From the NCBI GenBank assembly GCA_030762895.1, contig CM061066.1, positions 122,294,552 through 122,358,551 of the forward strand: a stretch of 64,000 nucleotides of DNA, read 5' to 3'. Made by a program: the position numbers and the translations under genes. The notes under the pieces are model-generated. The model was given only the letters and a program-made list of their open reading frames with translations, did not search any database and had not been told where the DNA came from. Positions 45,745 to 56,555 of the stretch are shown one piece after another. How positions within the stretch are numbered: position 1 is the stretch's first letter; each line of letters starts with the position of its first letter. The stretch is from Sophora flavescens. Its lineage: Eukaryota; Streptophyta; Magnoliopsida; Fabales; Fabaceae.

Positions 45745-46254
45745 GGTTTGTTTTGTAATGGCTGTGAGGTTTAAAAGTTCACTTGGTTTTTAGGTGTTCA
45801 GATTTGGCTTCAGTCGTTGCTTGTATCTTGAAATCTTTAATGACTGTTGATTTTGCTAGTCGGCTTGGATCCTTGCTCAGGTCTTCTTGATCTGGTTAAC
45901 AGGAATGGGGATTTTGATGGTTTATTTCTTTTATTGGTGTTGCTGGTCTTCTTCTTCAATCCTTATCATCAGCACAATGGTGGCTTCAATTGGGGTCTCT
46001 TGGCTACAATATGTTCTCAAGTGGTTTATCCCCCATCGTTTTTGGTACGGTTCCTGTGACTATTTATGCATTGAGGCTATTTGCTTTTGATGGTTTAAGG
46101 GTCATATTCTGCAAGCTTATTATGTTTGGGGTGCCACTAGTTGGTTGTTGGTGTAATATTGGTCTCCTTTTGGTGCGCTGCCTTTAAGTTTAAGAGATAT
46201 TACAAAATTCTCTTATGGGTGGTTTTGATTTCTGGTTATTAACTAATAGGTCCC

Positions 46255-46536
46255 TAGGGGAGTTTCAATTTAGTTCCTGAAATATCATTTTAGTCCCAGA
46301 AATTGTGTTTAAGTGAGTCATCTGACATGGAGCCAACATGTATGATGAGATGGCATCCAACAGGGCACTTAACGTGCCACATAAGCTGACTTGACGGTGT
46401 TAGGGGACAGACGTTAACGGAGGGACTATTTTGAAGCACGGTTTACAACTTCAGGGACTAAATTACCATTTCAATCTATTCATGGACCAAATTGATACTA
46501 AGTCCTAATTTCAGGGACTAGATTGACTATTTACTC
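46255..46536. mobile_element. MULE terminal-repeat fragment, second copy
   Basis: Same block as 1795-2084, ending CTATTTACTC at 46536, the inverse of the Pack-MULE terminus. Confidence 0.5.
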
Positions 46537-47662
46537 CTTTATAATTTTATAAAATAAAAATAAAAATTATAATCAATTAATGAAAAAATTTTAAAACAAT
46601 TAAAAATGGCAATATTTCATCCGTATATTTTATTTCTAACAATTGAAAATGATCTATATAAAAGGAACTTTTTTTTTTTGGTAGTTATATAAAAGGAATT
46701 GTCTTCACATGAAAGTTTAATTTAGTAATTTGAAATTTAGTTTTGACGTTTGATATCATGAAAATTTATTAGATGAAAAATTTTATGTACATCATGCTTA
46801 CGTGTGTGTAATTAACTTGTTCAATTGTATATTACTCAACATTAAGGTTGTGTTAAATGCTAAATTGATGTAAAATAAATTTTAGATTATGTATTATAAA
46901 GTCCAATATGAGAAAACATGCTCATTTATAAAGGAGCAAATACATAAGTTATGTATCTTTCTATATAGATTTATATAGGATCATTAATTTATTATTATGT
47001 ATCACTGTATTAGTTTTGAATTCAAATATGATTTAAATTAATATATTATTTAAATTAATATTACATATCTAATTATATTTTTAAATAATAGCACCATGTT
47101 AGAATTAATTAATATTAATATAAATTACATATCAAACATTAATTATATTTTGAATTGATTGATTTGATTTAGAAATTAATTGACTTATATGTTTAGAATA
47201 CATATCAAATATTATTTATTGTATTTTAATAACAATTTTAATATTCGTAAAAAAATCAAATCAAATCCAAAAAAAATCAAATCATATCATATTTGAACAT
47301 ATGTCTGACGCACATAATTAAAACCGCTAAGACTTTCAACAAATTAGAAATTCTAAATAAGGAAAATTGAATGAGGTCGTGTTTTTTTTTAGGCAACAAT
47401 AAGGTCGTGTTAAATGCTAAATTGATGTAAAATAAATTTTAGATTATGTATTATAAAGTGTGAAAAGATACTCATTTATAAAGGGAACAAATAAATCGTG
47501 AGAGCACGAATCATGAGATACGATTTGAATATCTCATATCAAAGCTGATATTTAACCTATATGTGTTATATATTTAACGTTCTCTCTGCCATTCACAAGC
47601 AGTAATACAACATAATACACCAAAGTCATCTTGTGAAGAAAAGAAGGAACACAAGACCAACG
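46537..47662 (+). promoter_or_regulatory. AT-rich upstream region and probable promoter of the small gene
   Basis: Repeated at 2085-2816 (to the gap) and 56556-57442. A TATA-like 'ttatatattt' is at about 47566, and the 60-90 bp leader before ATG 47663 is well conserved with the third copy. Promoter assignment is inferred from position and conservation. Confidence 0.45.
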
Positions 47663-48066
47663 ATGTCAAGCATATTTTGCTGGTTCGGCGGGAAGCCTAG
47701 GAGGTCATGGGAGCCAAACCAGGTTTGTTATTTCATTATTAACTAAAATTCTCTCATCCAAATACACCATCGTGATATTTAACCCTTATTAGTCCTTTCG
47801 AGGTTAATCCAGTCCCCCCCAATAATGATATGATGATACTTTATTAGTCCTTTCGAGAGTTACGAATAAGACTTCTAAAAAACAAAGCAAAGATAAATAA
47901 CTTTTATTTGTGTATTTGTCGTGAATTCATAGTGCTACATCCTAAAATATTGTTCATTTGCTTCTGACTTCTGGTCATCACTATGGAGCTAGAACTCAAT
48001 GGCCAGGACATGGAAAATGAAGTCAAGCCTTTTTTCCAAAAATTGGGTAAGAAGAATAAATTTTGA

Positions 48067-48115
<49 letters not shown>

Positions 48116-48466
48116 ATAAATAATAAATATTAAAAAAAAGAGATCTATGATTTTAAAAATGATAATGTAACATTTAAAAACTTTTTTTTAATTACTTTGA
48201 GATGTTGAGTATTTTTTATGGCACGTAAAATTAATTTTTCAAATTATAGTTCAAAAACCCACTTAAAGTTACTTTGTTCTTCTAAATTCCATACCAAGTA
48301 ATTTATATATTTACATATTTAACATGTCTTAGGACAATTCGAGTTTGTTGTCGATGGTCAGCGAGTACAAGTGAAGGGTGAAAGTAATGAAGATCAACTG
48401 TTTGAAAAGATTGCAGGCAGATTCAGCTCAGATTTTATCAGAGAATTCAATGTAGAAGTGGACTAG
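47663..48466 (+). CDS. Small three-exon gene, possible HMA-like fold
   Basis: My exon model is 47663-47722, 47989-48046 and 48333-48466, all with GT-AG introns and consistent phases, giving 83 residues. The protein begins MSSIFCWFGGKPRRSWEPNQ. The rest ('LELNGQDMENEVKPFF', 'QFEFVVDGQRVQVKGE', 'DQLFEKIAGRFSSDFI') alternates as beta-alpha-beta-beta-alpha-beta. That layout is the ferredoxin-like fold of heavy-metal-associated (HMA) domains, but there is no metal-binding CxxC. The fold is an inference by pattern, not a match. It is the only plausibly intact host gene in the window. A second copy of the promoter and exon 1 lies at 56556-57547. Splice sites need transcript support. Confidence 0.5.
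48068..48112. repeat. (TA)n microsatellite in intron 2
   Basis: About 22 TA units between exons 2 and 3 of the small gene. Confidence 0.95.
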
Positions 48467-48795
48467 GTTCTACATTTACCATGACCCGTCACATTATTAA
48501 TTTTCGAGATGATAAAGTCAATAATCTTTAGTTTACTATAATATTTTATAAATAAACATATGACCTTTGTTTTTTTACACAGAAGACATGGCCTTTGTTG
48601 ATTAATGATATTTGGCGTTTATAAAACATATATCGGTATTTTGTGACATAATTTTCTTTCTTAAGTGCTTGATCAAAATATATTTTATTTGTCTTAGTTT
48701 TAAAAAATATATATATATCCAAAACATTACTAAATCATTTCGGTTATTCAATATCATCCTCTTCCTTTAACACCATGCAACACATAAAAATTGAA
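48467..48795. other. Downstream region of the small gene
   Basis: AT-rich; nothing coding recognised. It likely contains the 3' UTR and polyadenylation signals of the small gene. Confidence 0.4.
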
Positions 48796-48808
48796 TTTGT
48801 GCCACCAA

Positions 48809-48961
48809 TTATTATTTTTTATTTTGTTGATCAGAATGTTAGTAAATTAGTAGTTACTCCTTGTTATTGGGTATTGGGGAGAGCAGGGATCGATCCCCTA
48901 ACCTCCTAGTCTTCAACTCCTAAGCATCCCTCAACTCACCACTTGAGCTACCCCTAGGGAT
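48809..48961 (-). mobile_element. tRNA-derived SINE
   Basis: Flanked by a perfect 13 bp duplication, TTTGTGCCACCAA (48796-48808 and 48962-48974). The minus strand begins 'CCCTAGGGGTAGCTCAAGTGG', a good polymerase III A box. About 45 bp later it has GGGATCGATCCC, a B-box-like motif, and it ends in an A-rich tail (CAAAATAAAAAATAATAA). The size of about 150 bp fits short plant SINEs. Confidence 0.8.
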
Positions 48962-48974
48962 TTTGTGCCACCAA

Positions 48975-49374
48975 ATTAACCTTACCCCTAGAATTCGCAG
49001 GAATTGCTCATATTTCCGTGTACTTTGAGGCGGGTATATATACAGCATCAAAGTTAGGATTAACACATCCACCAGTTTTCTGATTTTCATTTACTGTTTT
49101 AAAAAATAATTATAAAATTCCACTTTTTCCATTTTATTTCTTGTTTTTAAATTTGTATAGGAATCGATGAAAATAAGAAAAAAATTGTTTTTGTACAATT
49201 TTTAAAAAACAAGAAACATAATAAATATAATGTTGTAATTTTGTAAATATTTATGAAAATAGAAAATGAAAACAAGAATATGGTAACAAAACAAACGGTC
49301 CTTAAATATGTGGAATGAGATGAAATAGGACTCTATACTGTTTTTATATAAGTCTTTAGCGTGTTTATAAAAAA
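48975..49374. other. AT-rich spacer
   Basis: No gene, element end or structured repeat recognised. The 70-residue Phe/Tyr-rich ORF on the minus strand is compositional. Confidence 0.5.
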
Positions 49375-49427
49375 GATATAATAAATAATAAATTAATAAC
49401 GTTAGAAACGTCATAACCCGTCATATT

Positions 49428-49472
<45 letters not shown>

Positions 49473-49473
<1 letters not shown>

Positions 49474-49853
49474 TAGATCGGGGGAAGGCACACCATTGAC
49501 TTCCCTTTCATTGGTCCATCTTGGTACACACCACCAGGAGGACTAATGCCTACAGCAAAAGTGGGAGTTGCAATCAAAACATTAACTAATATGATAGTGT
49601 TCCTAGGCACCTCATGGTACTTATTCCTGTGAGTATAGTAAAGTTGATTTAGATTTTCCATTTGCCTTTTGGTGTTATGCCTGTGTTTCTCCAAAATTGT
49701 TGGGGAGAAGTAATATGGTTTGTAGGCTCCATTTGCTAACTTGTGGTGGGGTTGTGCAATCAAAAGAAACCATTCCAACTCATTAGTTGTATACCTTGTT
49801 GACAGAGACTTTCCTATTTTCTGCACTGTCTTTAGCCTGGTCAAGGATGTCAA
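49473..49853 (-). pseudogene. Ankyrin/PGG-domain protein C-terminus, left arm
   Basis: 126 residues. The end 'RNTIILVNVLIATPTFAVGI' followed by 'SPPGGVYQDG' is the PGG domain (a membrane-spanning segment and the Pro-Gly-Gly motif) found at the C-terminus of plant ankyrin-repeat membrane proteins. An upstream 'LDILDQAKDS' in another frame is the tail of the preceding ankyrin repeat. The frame is shifted between them, the ankyrin repeats are missing and no normal start exists. It stops just before the TA tract. Confidence 0.75.
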
Positions 49854-49983
49854 GTACTGTGGCCCCTACAATGTTCCGAGTATTGATATCCTGCTTTGTC
49901 TTGATGATTAAGAACTCTGCTATCTACAATACAATGATTGTAAATGGATATCAATACTCAGAACATTGAAGGGGCCATAGTAC

Positions 49984-50364
49984 TTGACATCCTTGACCAG
50001 GCTAAAGACAGTGCATAAAATAGGAAATTCTCTGTCAACAAGGTATACAACTAATGAGTTGGAATGGTTTCTTTTGATTGCACAACCCCACCACAAGTTA
50101 GCAAATGGAGCCTACAAACCATATTACTTCTCCCCAACAATTTTGGGGAAACACAGGCATAACACCAAAAGGCAAATGGAAAATCTAAATCAACTTTACT
50201 ATACTCACAGGAATAAGTACCATGAGGTGCCTAGGAACACTATCATATTAGTTACTGTTTTGATTGCAACTCCCACTTTTGCTGTAGGCATTAGTCCTCC
50301 TGGTGGTGTGTACCAAGAAGGACCAATGAAAGGGAAGTCAATGGTGTGCCTTCCCCCGATCTAA
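49984..50364 (+). pseudogene. Ankyrin/PGG-domain protein C-terminus, right arm
   Basis: Mirror copy of the left-arm fragment with few residue changes (for example 'ILVTVLIATPTF' versus 'ILVNVLIATPTF', and 'YQEGPMKGK' versus 'YQDGPMKGK'). It has the same frameshift before the ORF, so duplication happened after the gene was already broken. Confidence 0.75.
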
Positions 50365-50411
<47 letters not shown>

Positions 50412-50609
50412 AATATGACGGGTTATGACGTTTCTAACGTTATTTATTATTTATTATATCTAGCATTTCGCATGCAATTTCTCCCAAAAAAAAAGGTCAC
50501 TCAGAATAATATGATTATATAACAATGTCATCAGCATATAACAATGTTATTGATAATTTGGACTTAAGAGAACATTCTAGAATCTCAACTAATAACATAT
50601 GTAAGTTGA

Positions 50610-51977
50610 TTAGCTTGGAGCATGGCCCAGGTGAAGGGTGAGATGGCCTTGCTCCACAAGCGATGCAATGCAATCATCGAACATTTCTTCAATTGACTTA
50701 AACTTGAACCCTACACTCCTCAGCCTTCCGGTGTTTAGTTCGTAATGAGGTCTATTTAGTTTCTCGAAACTGAAAATAGAATAAACGATAGTAAGCTCTA
50801 CAGTTATATACATTGTTTTTTCATTTTCATAAATGTATGTGTTTACTTTCTAGATTCCAGTGTTAAAGAAGGATGTGGCAAAGGGCAACATCATCGATAT
50901 GAACATATCCCATCGTTCCATTTAGGGGTGGCAAAATGATCCATTTATCCACCATTCATCCAGTTCATCAATGAGAAAATCCATCCAATCCATCCATTTA
51001 TAAAAAAATAATATAAATGGATTGGATGGATATAAATGGATTGGATTATTTTTTTAGTGGATAATTTATGATTCATCCAATATTTTTTAAAATCCATTGG
51101 ACCGGCAATCAAAAATGTAATGAATCAACTTTTATCCATTCCAAAACCAATTTATTTTTTTCATATTTTTCTCCAAATAAAAAAAAACTTCATTTGTCAC
51201 AAAAAACACTCCATCTAAATTTCTCTTCCGTTCCCTATTATTTTTTCTTCACTATTTTTTAATTTTATTTATCTGCTTTTTTTTTTCTTTTTTTGTTACA
51301 TTAAGTATTAACTAATTAATTGTTCTCAAGCACTAGTTGTAGTCCACTTTATCACGTACGTTTTCTTTTTTTGTTGCCTTTTTTTTTGCTGAGAAACTTC
51401 AAAAAAAAAGTATCAACTAATTGAAAGCACGGAAAGTCGTAACAAGTTTCGTAAAACAATATCATGGAACGTTGTGGCAAAACAACCTCTGTCGATGCAC
51501 ATAATTAATAACTCCTATTTAATAATAGAAAAATGGTCGTGATATAAAATGGTCGTGAGATAGAGTGGAGAGAGGGTAAAGATAGAGAGAATAGGAAAAA
51601 AGGGAGAAAGAGAAAGGGTAGAGAGAGGAAGAAAGAGGAGAGCGAGGGTGAGATAGAGATAATATTTTAATTTTTTTTACAAATTATTTTATTTTTAAAA
51701 ATATTTTATGGATGAATAAAGGAGATATAAAATTATTTAATTTCTCAAAATAAATTTTAGTGGATGGATTGGATATCCATCCATGAAAAGTTGTTAATGG
51801 ATGGATTGGATGGATTTTATTTAATTGATCATGGATGGATTGGATTTTTTTTAATGAATTTTTAATGGATTAATGAATTGTTTTTAATCCATCCGTTAAG
51901 ATCCGAATAAAAATTTACCCCATCCATCCATTTGCCACCCTTACTTCCATGCCATTGGAATTTCTCTGTTTCCCCTG
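50610..51977 (-). pseudogene. DFR/vestitone-reductase-like pseudogene, split by a MITE
   Basis: The minus strand has a final exon (50813-50610) ending 'ELNTGRLRSVGFKFKSIEEM' and 'FDDCIASLVEQGHL', the C-terminus of DFR/vestitone/cinnamoyl-CoA-reductase type NADPH reductases. Upstream, the preceding exon reads 'EKFQWHGTMGYVHIDDVALC', with the V-H-DDV motif of this superfamily. It is split by the MITE at 50923-51943, so the parts are 51977-51944 and 50922-50840. A TAA follows 'CHILL'. Earlier exons with the NADP-binding fold are absent. Confidence 0.65.
50923..51943. mobile_element. hAT-like MITE rich in 'atccatcca'
   Basis: The ends TAGGGGTGGCAAA and inverse TAAGGGTGGCAAA are flanked by imperfect 8 bp duplications sharing TTCCAT (50916-50921 and 51945-51950). 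The outer parts consist of repeated 'ggatggattggatgg' phrases in opposite orientations. The interior is AT-rich and non-coding. It interrupts the reductase-like exon. Confidence 0.7.
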
Positions 51978-52008
51978 TTTTTAATTATATCATAATTAAA
52001 CTATGCAT

Positions 52009-52041
<33 letters not shown>

Positions 52042-52489
52042 CCTTCTACACAGAGAGGAAATTAATATCAAAGGGTTGGTTTTGGGTCTAATCGTGCTCA
52101 CTTTGTAATCAGGGTATATATGTTTGTCTTAGTGGTTTTTTTGGATCGGTGGTCGTGGGGTAACTCTACAAGTAGCCAAAGGAAATTCTGAGAATGGATC
52201 TGTTCTTGTTACAGAATAGGGATTGGAATCTTCAAAATGGTGCTAAATATGTCACATGTGGGTGTAGTTGGCTATGAAATCACGTTGGCTTTATTTTTTT
52301 TAAAAGAAAAGGGAGTTCTTCTTTTTTTTTATGCAGAGGAAAAAAGAGTTAAAAATAACATGGTTTTGTTTTTTTTTTTTCTTTAAAGAAAAATATTACA
52401 TATTTAAATACAAAAAATAAGTCCCTGGGTAAAAAAAAACACTTTAGCCAAATTCGACCAACTCAAGAAATCATGGGTGCACCACTTTT
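51978..52489. other. Non-coding stretch with a TA microsatellite
   Basis: (TA)n at 52009-52036. The rest shows no recognised gene or element end. Poly-T and poly-A runs are frequent. Confidence 0.5.
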
Positions 52490-52620
52490 AATACGATGCA
52501 CCATAGACAACGCCCTCCATAGAAGGTTGAAAAGTCAAAAACCAATGTGGCAATCTAGATGGTCCGGATTTGCACCACTTTGGTGGGTGGTGCACCTTAA
52601 ACAACATCTACAAATTAATA
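52490..52620. repeat. Dispersed host segment H1
   Basis: The last 60 bases match 42985-43030 ('gggtggtgcaccttaaacaac'). It ends in the TA (52619-52620) that is the left TSD of the Stowaway MITE. Non-coding. Confidence 0.65.
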
Positions 52621-53309
52621 CTCCCTCCAGACTCAAATATAAGTAAGGTTAAAGTAATGTTTTGGTCCCTATACGTGACGCTGATTTTCAATTTGGTCCC
52701 TATATGTGACACTGATTTTCAATTTGGTCCTCACCGCTAATTGGTCCCTATATAAGAGGACCAAATTGCAAATTATTGTCACATGTAGGGACCAATTCAA
52801 CAAAATATTTTTGAAATCGGTCCCTACATGTGACAATTATTTTCAATTTGGTCCCTATATGTGATAATAATTTGCAATTTAGTCCCTCTGGTATAGGGAC
52901 CAATTAGCGGTGAGGACCAAATTGAAAATCAGTGTCACGTATAGGGACCAAATTGATAACTTTTACATATAGGGACCAAATTGAAAATCAGTGTCACGTA
53001 TAGGGACCAAATGATTACTTTAACCTATAAGTAAAAAAGTAGTTATATTTTGTGGACTCAAATATAAGCAAAAGACAATCAATTCAACACTATTTAATAT
53101 CAGTGTTCCAAAAGTCAAGACAATCAACCAATCCAACCAATTTTTCTTTTACTTTTCCAAGATCATTACACACTCCCAAGACAATTAAAAGGTAGTTTAG
53201 TAATTGTAGTTTTTTTTTTACATAAATCAAGACAATTAAAATAAATTAACTAACTTCCTTAATAAGTGTAAAGTTAGGTTTTTTTGCTTATAATTAGGTC
53301 CGGAGGTAG
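52621..53309. mobile_element. Stowaway MITE with a nested MULE MITE
   Basis: Ends CTCCCTCCAGACTCAAATAT and inverse CTACCTCCGGACC, with TA on both sides (52619-52620 and 53310-53311), as in Tc1/mariner Stowaway elements. Without the nested insertion it is about 300 bp. The empty site is seen at 43024-43030 ('aattaatacaagatag'). Confidence 0.88.
52647..53025. mobile_element. Small MULE-like MITE inside the Stowaway
   Basis: 379 bp with ends GGTTAAAGTAATG and CATTACTTTAACC-like inverse. It is flanked by TATAAGTAA (9 bp) at 52638-52646 and 53026-53034. The body consists of inverted 'ggtccctatacgtgac' type phrases and would fold into a long hairpin. Confidence 0.88.
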
Positions 53310-53311
53310 TA

Positions 53312-53918
53312 CAAGATAGAGAAAAAGAGAGAAACCTAAATCTTTAACTGTGCCAATGACATGATAACCAGACAAAAGAAGCCGCTTAATAAGCCAAGAA
53401 GCCAGAAAGCCGGAAGCCCCCCGTCATACAAACTCTGTCGGACGTGAATCTTCGGTTCCGAAACCCTGTCCCATTCTTTATCACACCAGTGAGGTACTGT
53501 CACGTCATTTAAAATTTAATTCATTCTTAACACCTCTCATTTAAGACTTTGTCGGTGCCGTTAACTTTTTCTTTATATGTGATTTGTTTGGCATTTACAA
53601 TTTATTATTTTACATTATCATCTATCCCTGTCGCATTCAACCATTGAAAAGACGTTGACCATCTGCACACTTTTGTCTCCCGAGTCCTTATGCATAACGC
53701 AAGTCCCTGCACCTTGACCAAAAGGTAATTATATGATGAAATATTAAATATTTCTTGTGATAGAAGATGGGTCTCCCGGCACATTGACCAAAACGCAAGT
53801 CCCTACTGGCTTTTGATATTTCGATTGAAAGGTAAATATTGCTAGGAAGAAGTGCAGAACAGGAATCAATATTACTTAAAGGCTAAATATTATCGATGAA
53901 GAATAATTATTCAAGGCT
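53312..53918. repeat. Dispersed host segments H2 and H3 (copy 2, uninterrupted)
   Basis: Matches 34366-34626 followed directly by 40086-40111 and 41378-41700. It lacks the Helitron-like and MULE-like elements and so gives their empty sites. Non-coding. Confidence 0.75.
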
Positions 53919-54314
53919 CTTCCTACATGGATCAGACCTCGACCCAAGAATAAGTCGGAGTTTGATGGTCCAGGATCATTCCAGGTTAATCAACAGGACA
54001 ACGGAAATCAAGGTCGGTTATCTTGCAACGGTTTTGTAACCGCCAACAATAATGACACCCATAATTACCCATAATTGTTCATAACCACACCGGCTCTATA
54101 TAAAATAGGCCTGATGGGATCATCTTCCTCATACACTATAAGACAGGTAGTACCTCATCATTGTCTTAGAATTATGTTTGCTTTGATTCCCACTCGGGAT
54201 ACGTAGGAGCAGAATACACCTATTCTGTTAAGCTATATCCACAAAAAAACATTTCCTCTTCTCGGATTATTGTTCATGTTCCCTCTTCTCAGATTATTGT
54301 TCATGTCCGAACAA
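53919..54314. mobile_element. 396 bp insertion, LTR-like
   Basis: Absent from the paralogue at 41683. Flanked by AAGGCT (53913-53918 and 54314-54319). It contains 'cactcgggatacgtaggag' (54198), a phrase I associate with Tat/Ogre-type LTRs, and 'TCTATATAAAATAGG' as a TATA candidate (54094). It lacks a clear TG...CA pair, so the class is uncertain. Confidence 0.4.
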
Positions 54315-54345
54315 AGGCTAAATATTATTTTTACTATAACATATA

Positions 54346-55140
54346 TCCTTCTCCTTCAAAATGATAAATATCAAATGTTCTGCTAGCTTGGATTTATGGA
54401 GAAACCCACTACAGACCATATTGTGATAATGGCAACATGGGATGTCATTCTCAGACATAAGTTGCACTGTGCAATCCTCGATCAACAAAGAATTTAGAAT
54501 TAATGGTGAATAGGTCATACACAAAGTATCAGGTATCTTTTATAGAATAATCATAAAGATGTACAACCACATTTCATTGAGGCATTTCAACAAACACATG
54601 ACACCCCACTTGACATCCCAAGGTCTTGTGCCTATCTTTTTCTTCACAGACCCTGTACCTATCTTTTGAGAAAGAAAGCACCCCCTGTACCTAATAATTT
54701 TGCAAGTATCAAAAGGAATAGTTTTGATCCAAAGATCGTGCTTTGATGCTAATTTTCTGAAGGAAGCAGAGGGATGAGTCATTCCTCCTCTAATGACTTA
54801 TAAATCACCTTTGAAGACTAAAAGCGTGTTAATTGATTAATACCTGAATACTTGTGGAAAAGGGCAAAAATCCTGAGGTACCAGAATAGGGAAAGAAAAT
54901 GATTCATTTTGATGAGATAATAAAAAACTGAGTACACAGTGAAGACACCACAAAAGATGAGAGTTGAGAATGGTGAGATCAATTAGAGATGGATGTAAAG
55001 GAATGAGTATGAATGGTAGGAGGGGCCTTGGGGTGATGAGAGAGCATGAGAGGGCGAGCATGGTTGTCATTGTCCGTATGCAACAAAGGGCGACGACGCC
55101 ATTTTCGTGAGGCGTAAGCAGGAGGAAGAAAATGGATTTT
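54346..55140. other. Unrecognised region between inverted H2 copies
   Basis: Short minus-strand ORFs (54524-54318, 54782-54540, 55166-54837) look partly exon-like, but I recognise none of them. No element ends found. Confidence 0.35.
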
Positions 55141-55144
55141 GGTG

Positions 55145-55300
55145 GAGATGTTAATGGGACCGTCAAAGTCTTAAATGAGAGGCGTTAAGAATGAGTAAAA
55201 ATTTTAAATGATAACTCATTGGTGTGACAGAGAATGGCACAGGGTTTCGGGACAGAGGATCTGGGTCCAACACTGTCTTTGTGTTCCGGCCATATCACAC
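55145..55300. repeat. Inverted partial copy of H2
   Basis: The inverse of about 53430-53565, including 'cttaaatgagaggcgttaag' against 'cttaacacctctcatttaag'. The pair flanks about 1.6 kb and may be the ends of an older element. Confidence 0.65.
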
Positions 55301-56555
55301 CCTGCAGACAAGGCATGGGCCATGGTTTTATTTCTCACTGCTACGTTTAGCGAATAAGATCATTGAAAAATATGTATATATATAAATTCATGATTCATGA
55401 TTCAGTCCTCACAAGGACAGGATGACAAAGCTAACTTCAACTCTATAAGGTTAAGGTTATATGACCTACCTACCTTTTGCTCCACCTTGCTGCTATTTTT
55501 ATGCCTTCTGTTTCAACATATTTTTTAGTGCCTGAGCAGTGCTTCTGAATTCTCACTTAAATTTTTTCTTAAACAGAAGCTGCTACTGAAAATCGTAATG
55601 CCTATTGAAGCATTAGCTAATTCAATTTTCATAGTGATAGTTACAATCTTTAATATATAAAACCAAATTAGCCCAAATGTCATCGATCCACTACTTTCAT
55701 GAATCTTCGTATTAGTTTTTTTAGTGAATCATTGTTTGATTCGTCACTAGGCAGGCTGGTCATTATATCTCGTAATAGCAGGAGGATCATGCAACTCTTT
55801 GTGATTAACATAGCTAATTTTCTTTCAGTGTTGGATCTTATTAATAGTTGAATAATTTCGGAACAGAGAATGTGACAAGAAAAGATCAATGAATGATAGA
55901 AACACAAACCCAGTAACATTAACAGTACTAACATTTTACCACATGAGACATGAATGAGACATGAATCGAACCCAATGCATGAGACATAAATCGAACCTCT
56001 GACCACATGCTTAAGAAGTCCAGTTATCTATCAACTATGTCATACCATGTTGGTATAGAACTCAATATTTAGATTTAGCTCAAACAAATTAGTATAATGA
56101 TCTAAAAAAAAAATAGTACAATGACATAACAATCATTACGAGAACCCTCCAGTTCACAAAATGTACTGCCATTACTTTCAAGATCACAATCTATATAGAA
56201 TATTTCCTTTAATAGGACAATGCAGTCTTCATGCAATTGAAAATGAAATGACTGCAAATATCAATTAATTTAATTAAATTAAGACACGGTTGATACTCAG
56301 CAATAGCTAGTACCTAGCATGCATTTTGTACTGCAAAAATATGATAATCGGAAGGATATAGATATGGATCCAAAATCTTTTAAGTGATTATACACTTTAG
56401 CAAAAACTGTTTTCTTTCACACTTTTGAAAGCTTCCGTGAACCACCCAACTTCCCTGCTTGGCTGTTTTGGTGGCCTGGGCTAACTATTGTGACTAATGA
56501 ATTGAGTTAGACCATAATCCTCCAAAGGAGAGTACATATGCCAAATGGTAACAAA
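55301..56555. other. No gene recognised
   Basis: AT-rich DNA. A 108-residue hydrophobic ORF on the minus strand (56006-55680) has no recognisable domain. 55930-56045 has 'aatcgaacc' phrases suggestive of an old retroposon but without usable boundaries. Confidence 0.4.

Larger units (their letters stand above)
49375..50460. repeat. 1.1 kb near-perfect palindrome
   Basis: The arms 49375-49891 and 49946-50460 are inverse copies with few differences and surround a 54 bp loop. Each arm contains a (TA)n tract at its outer part (49433-49470 and 50370-50408) and a PGG-domain gene fragment reading outwards. A transcript through it would fold into a 500 bp hairpin. Confidence 0.95.

Noticed and set aside
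49473..50364. Two functional divergent PGG genes
   Set aside because: Both lack the ankyrin repeats and a native start and share the same upstream frameshift.
55925..56045. Possible second SINE or tRNA-like sequence
   Set aside because: Repeated 'aatcgaacc' resembles a B box, but no A box at the right distance, no tail and no TSD could be found.
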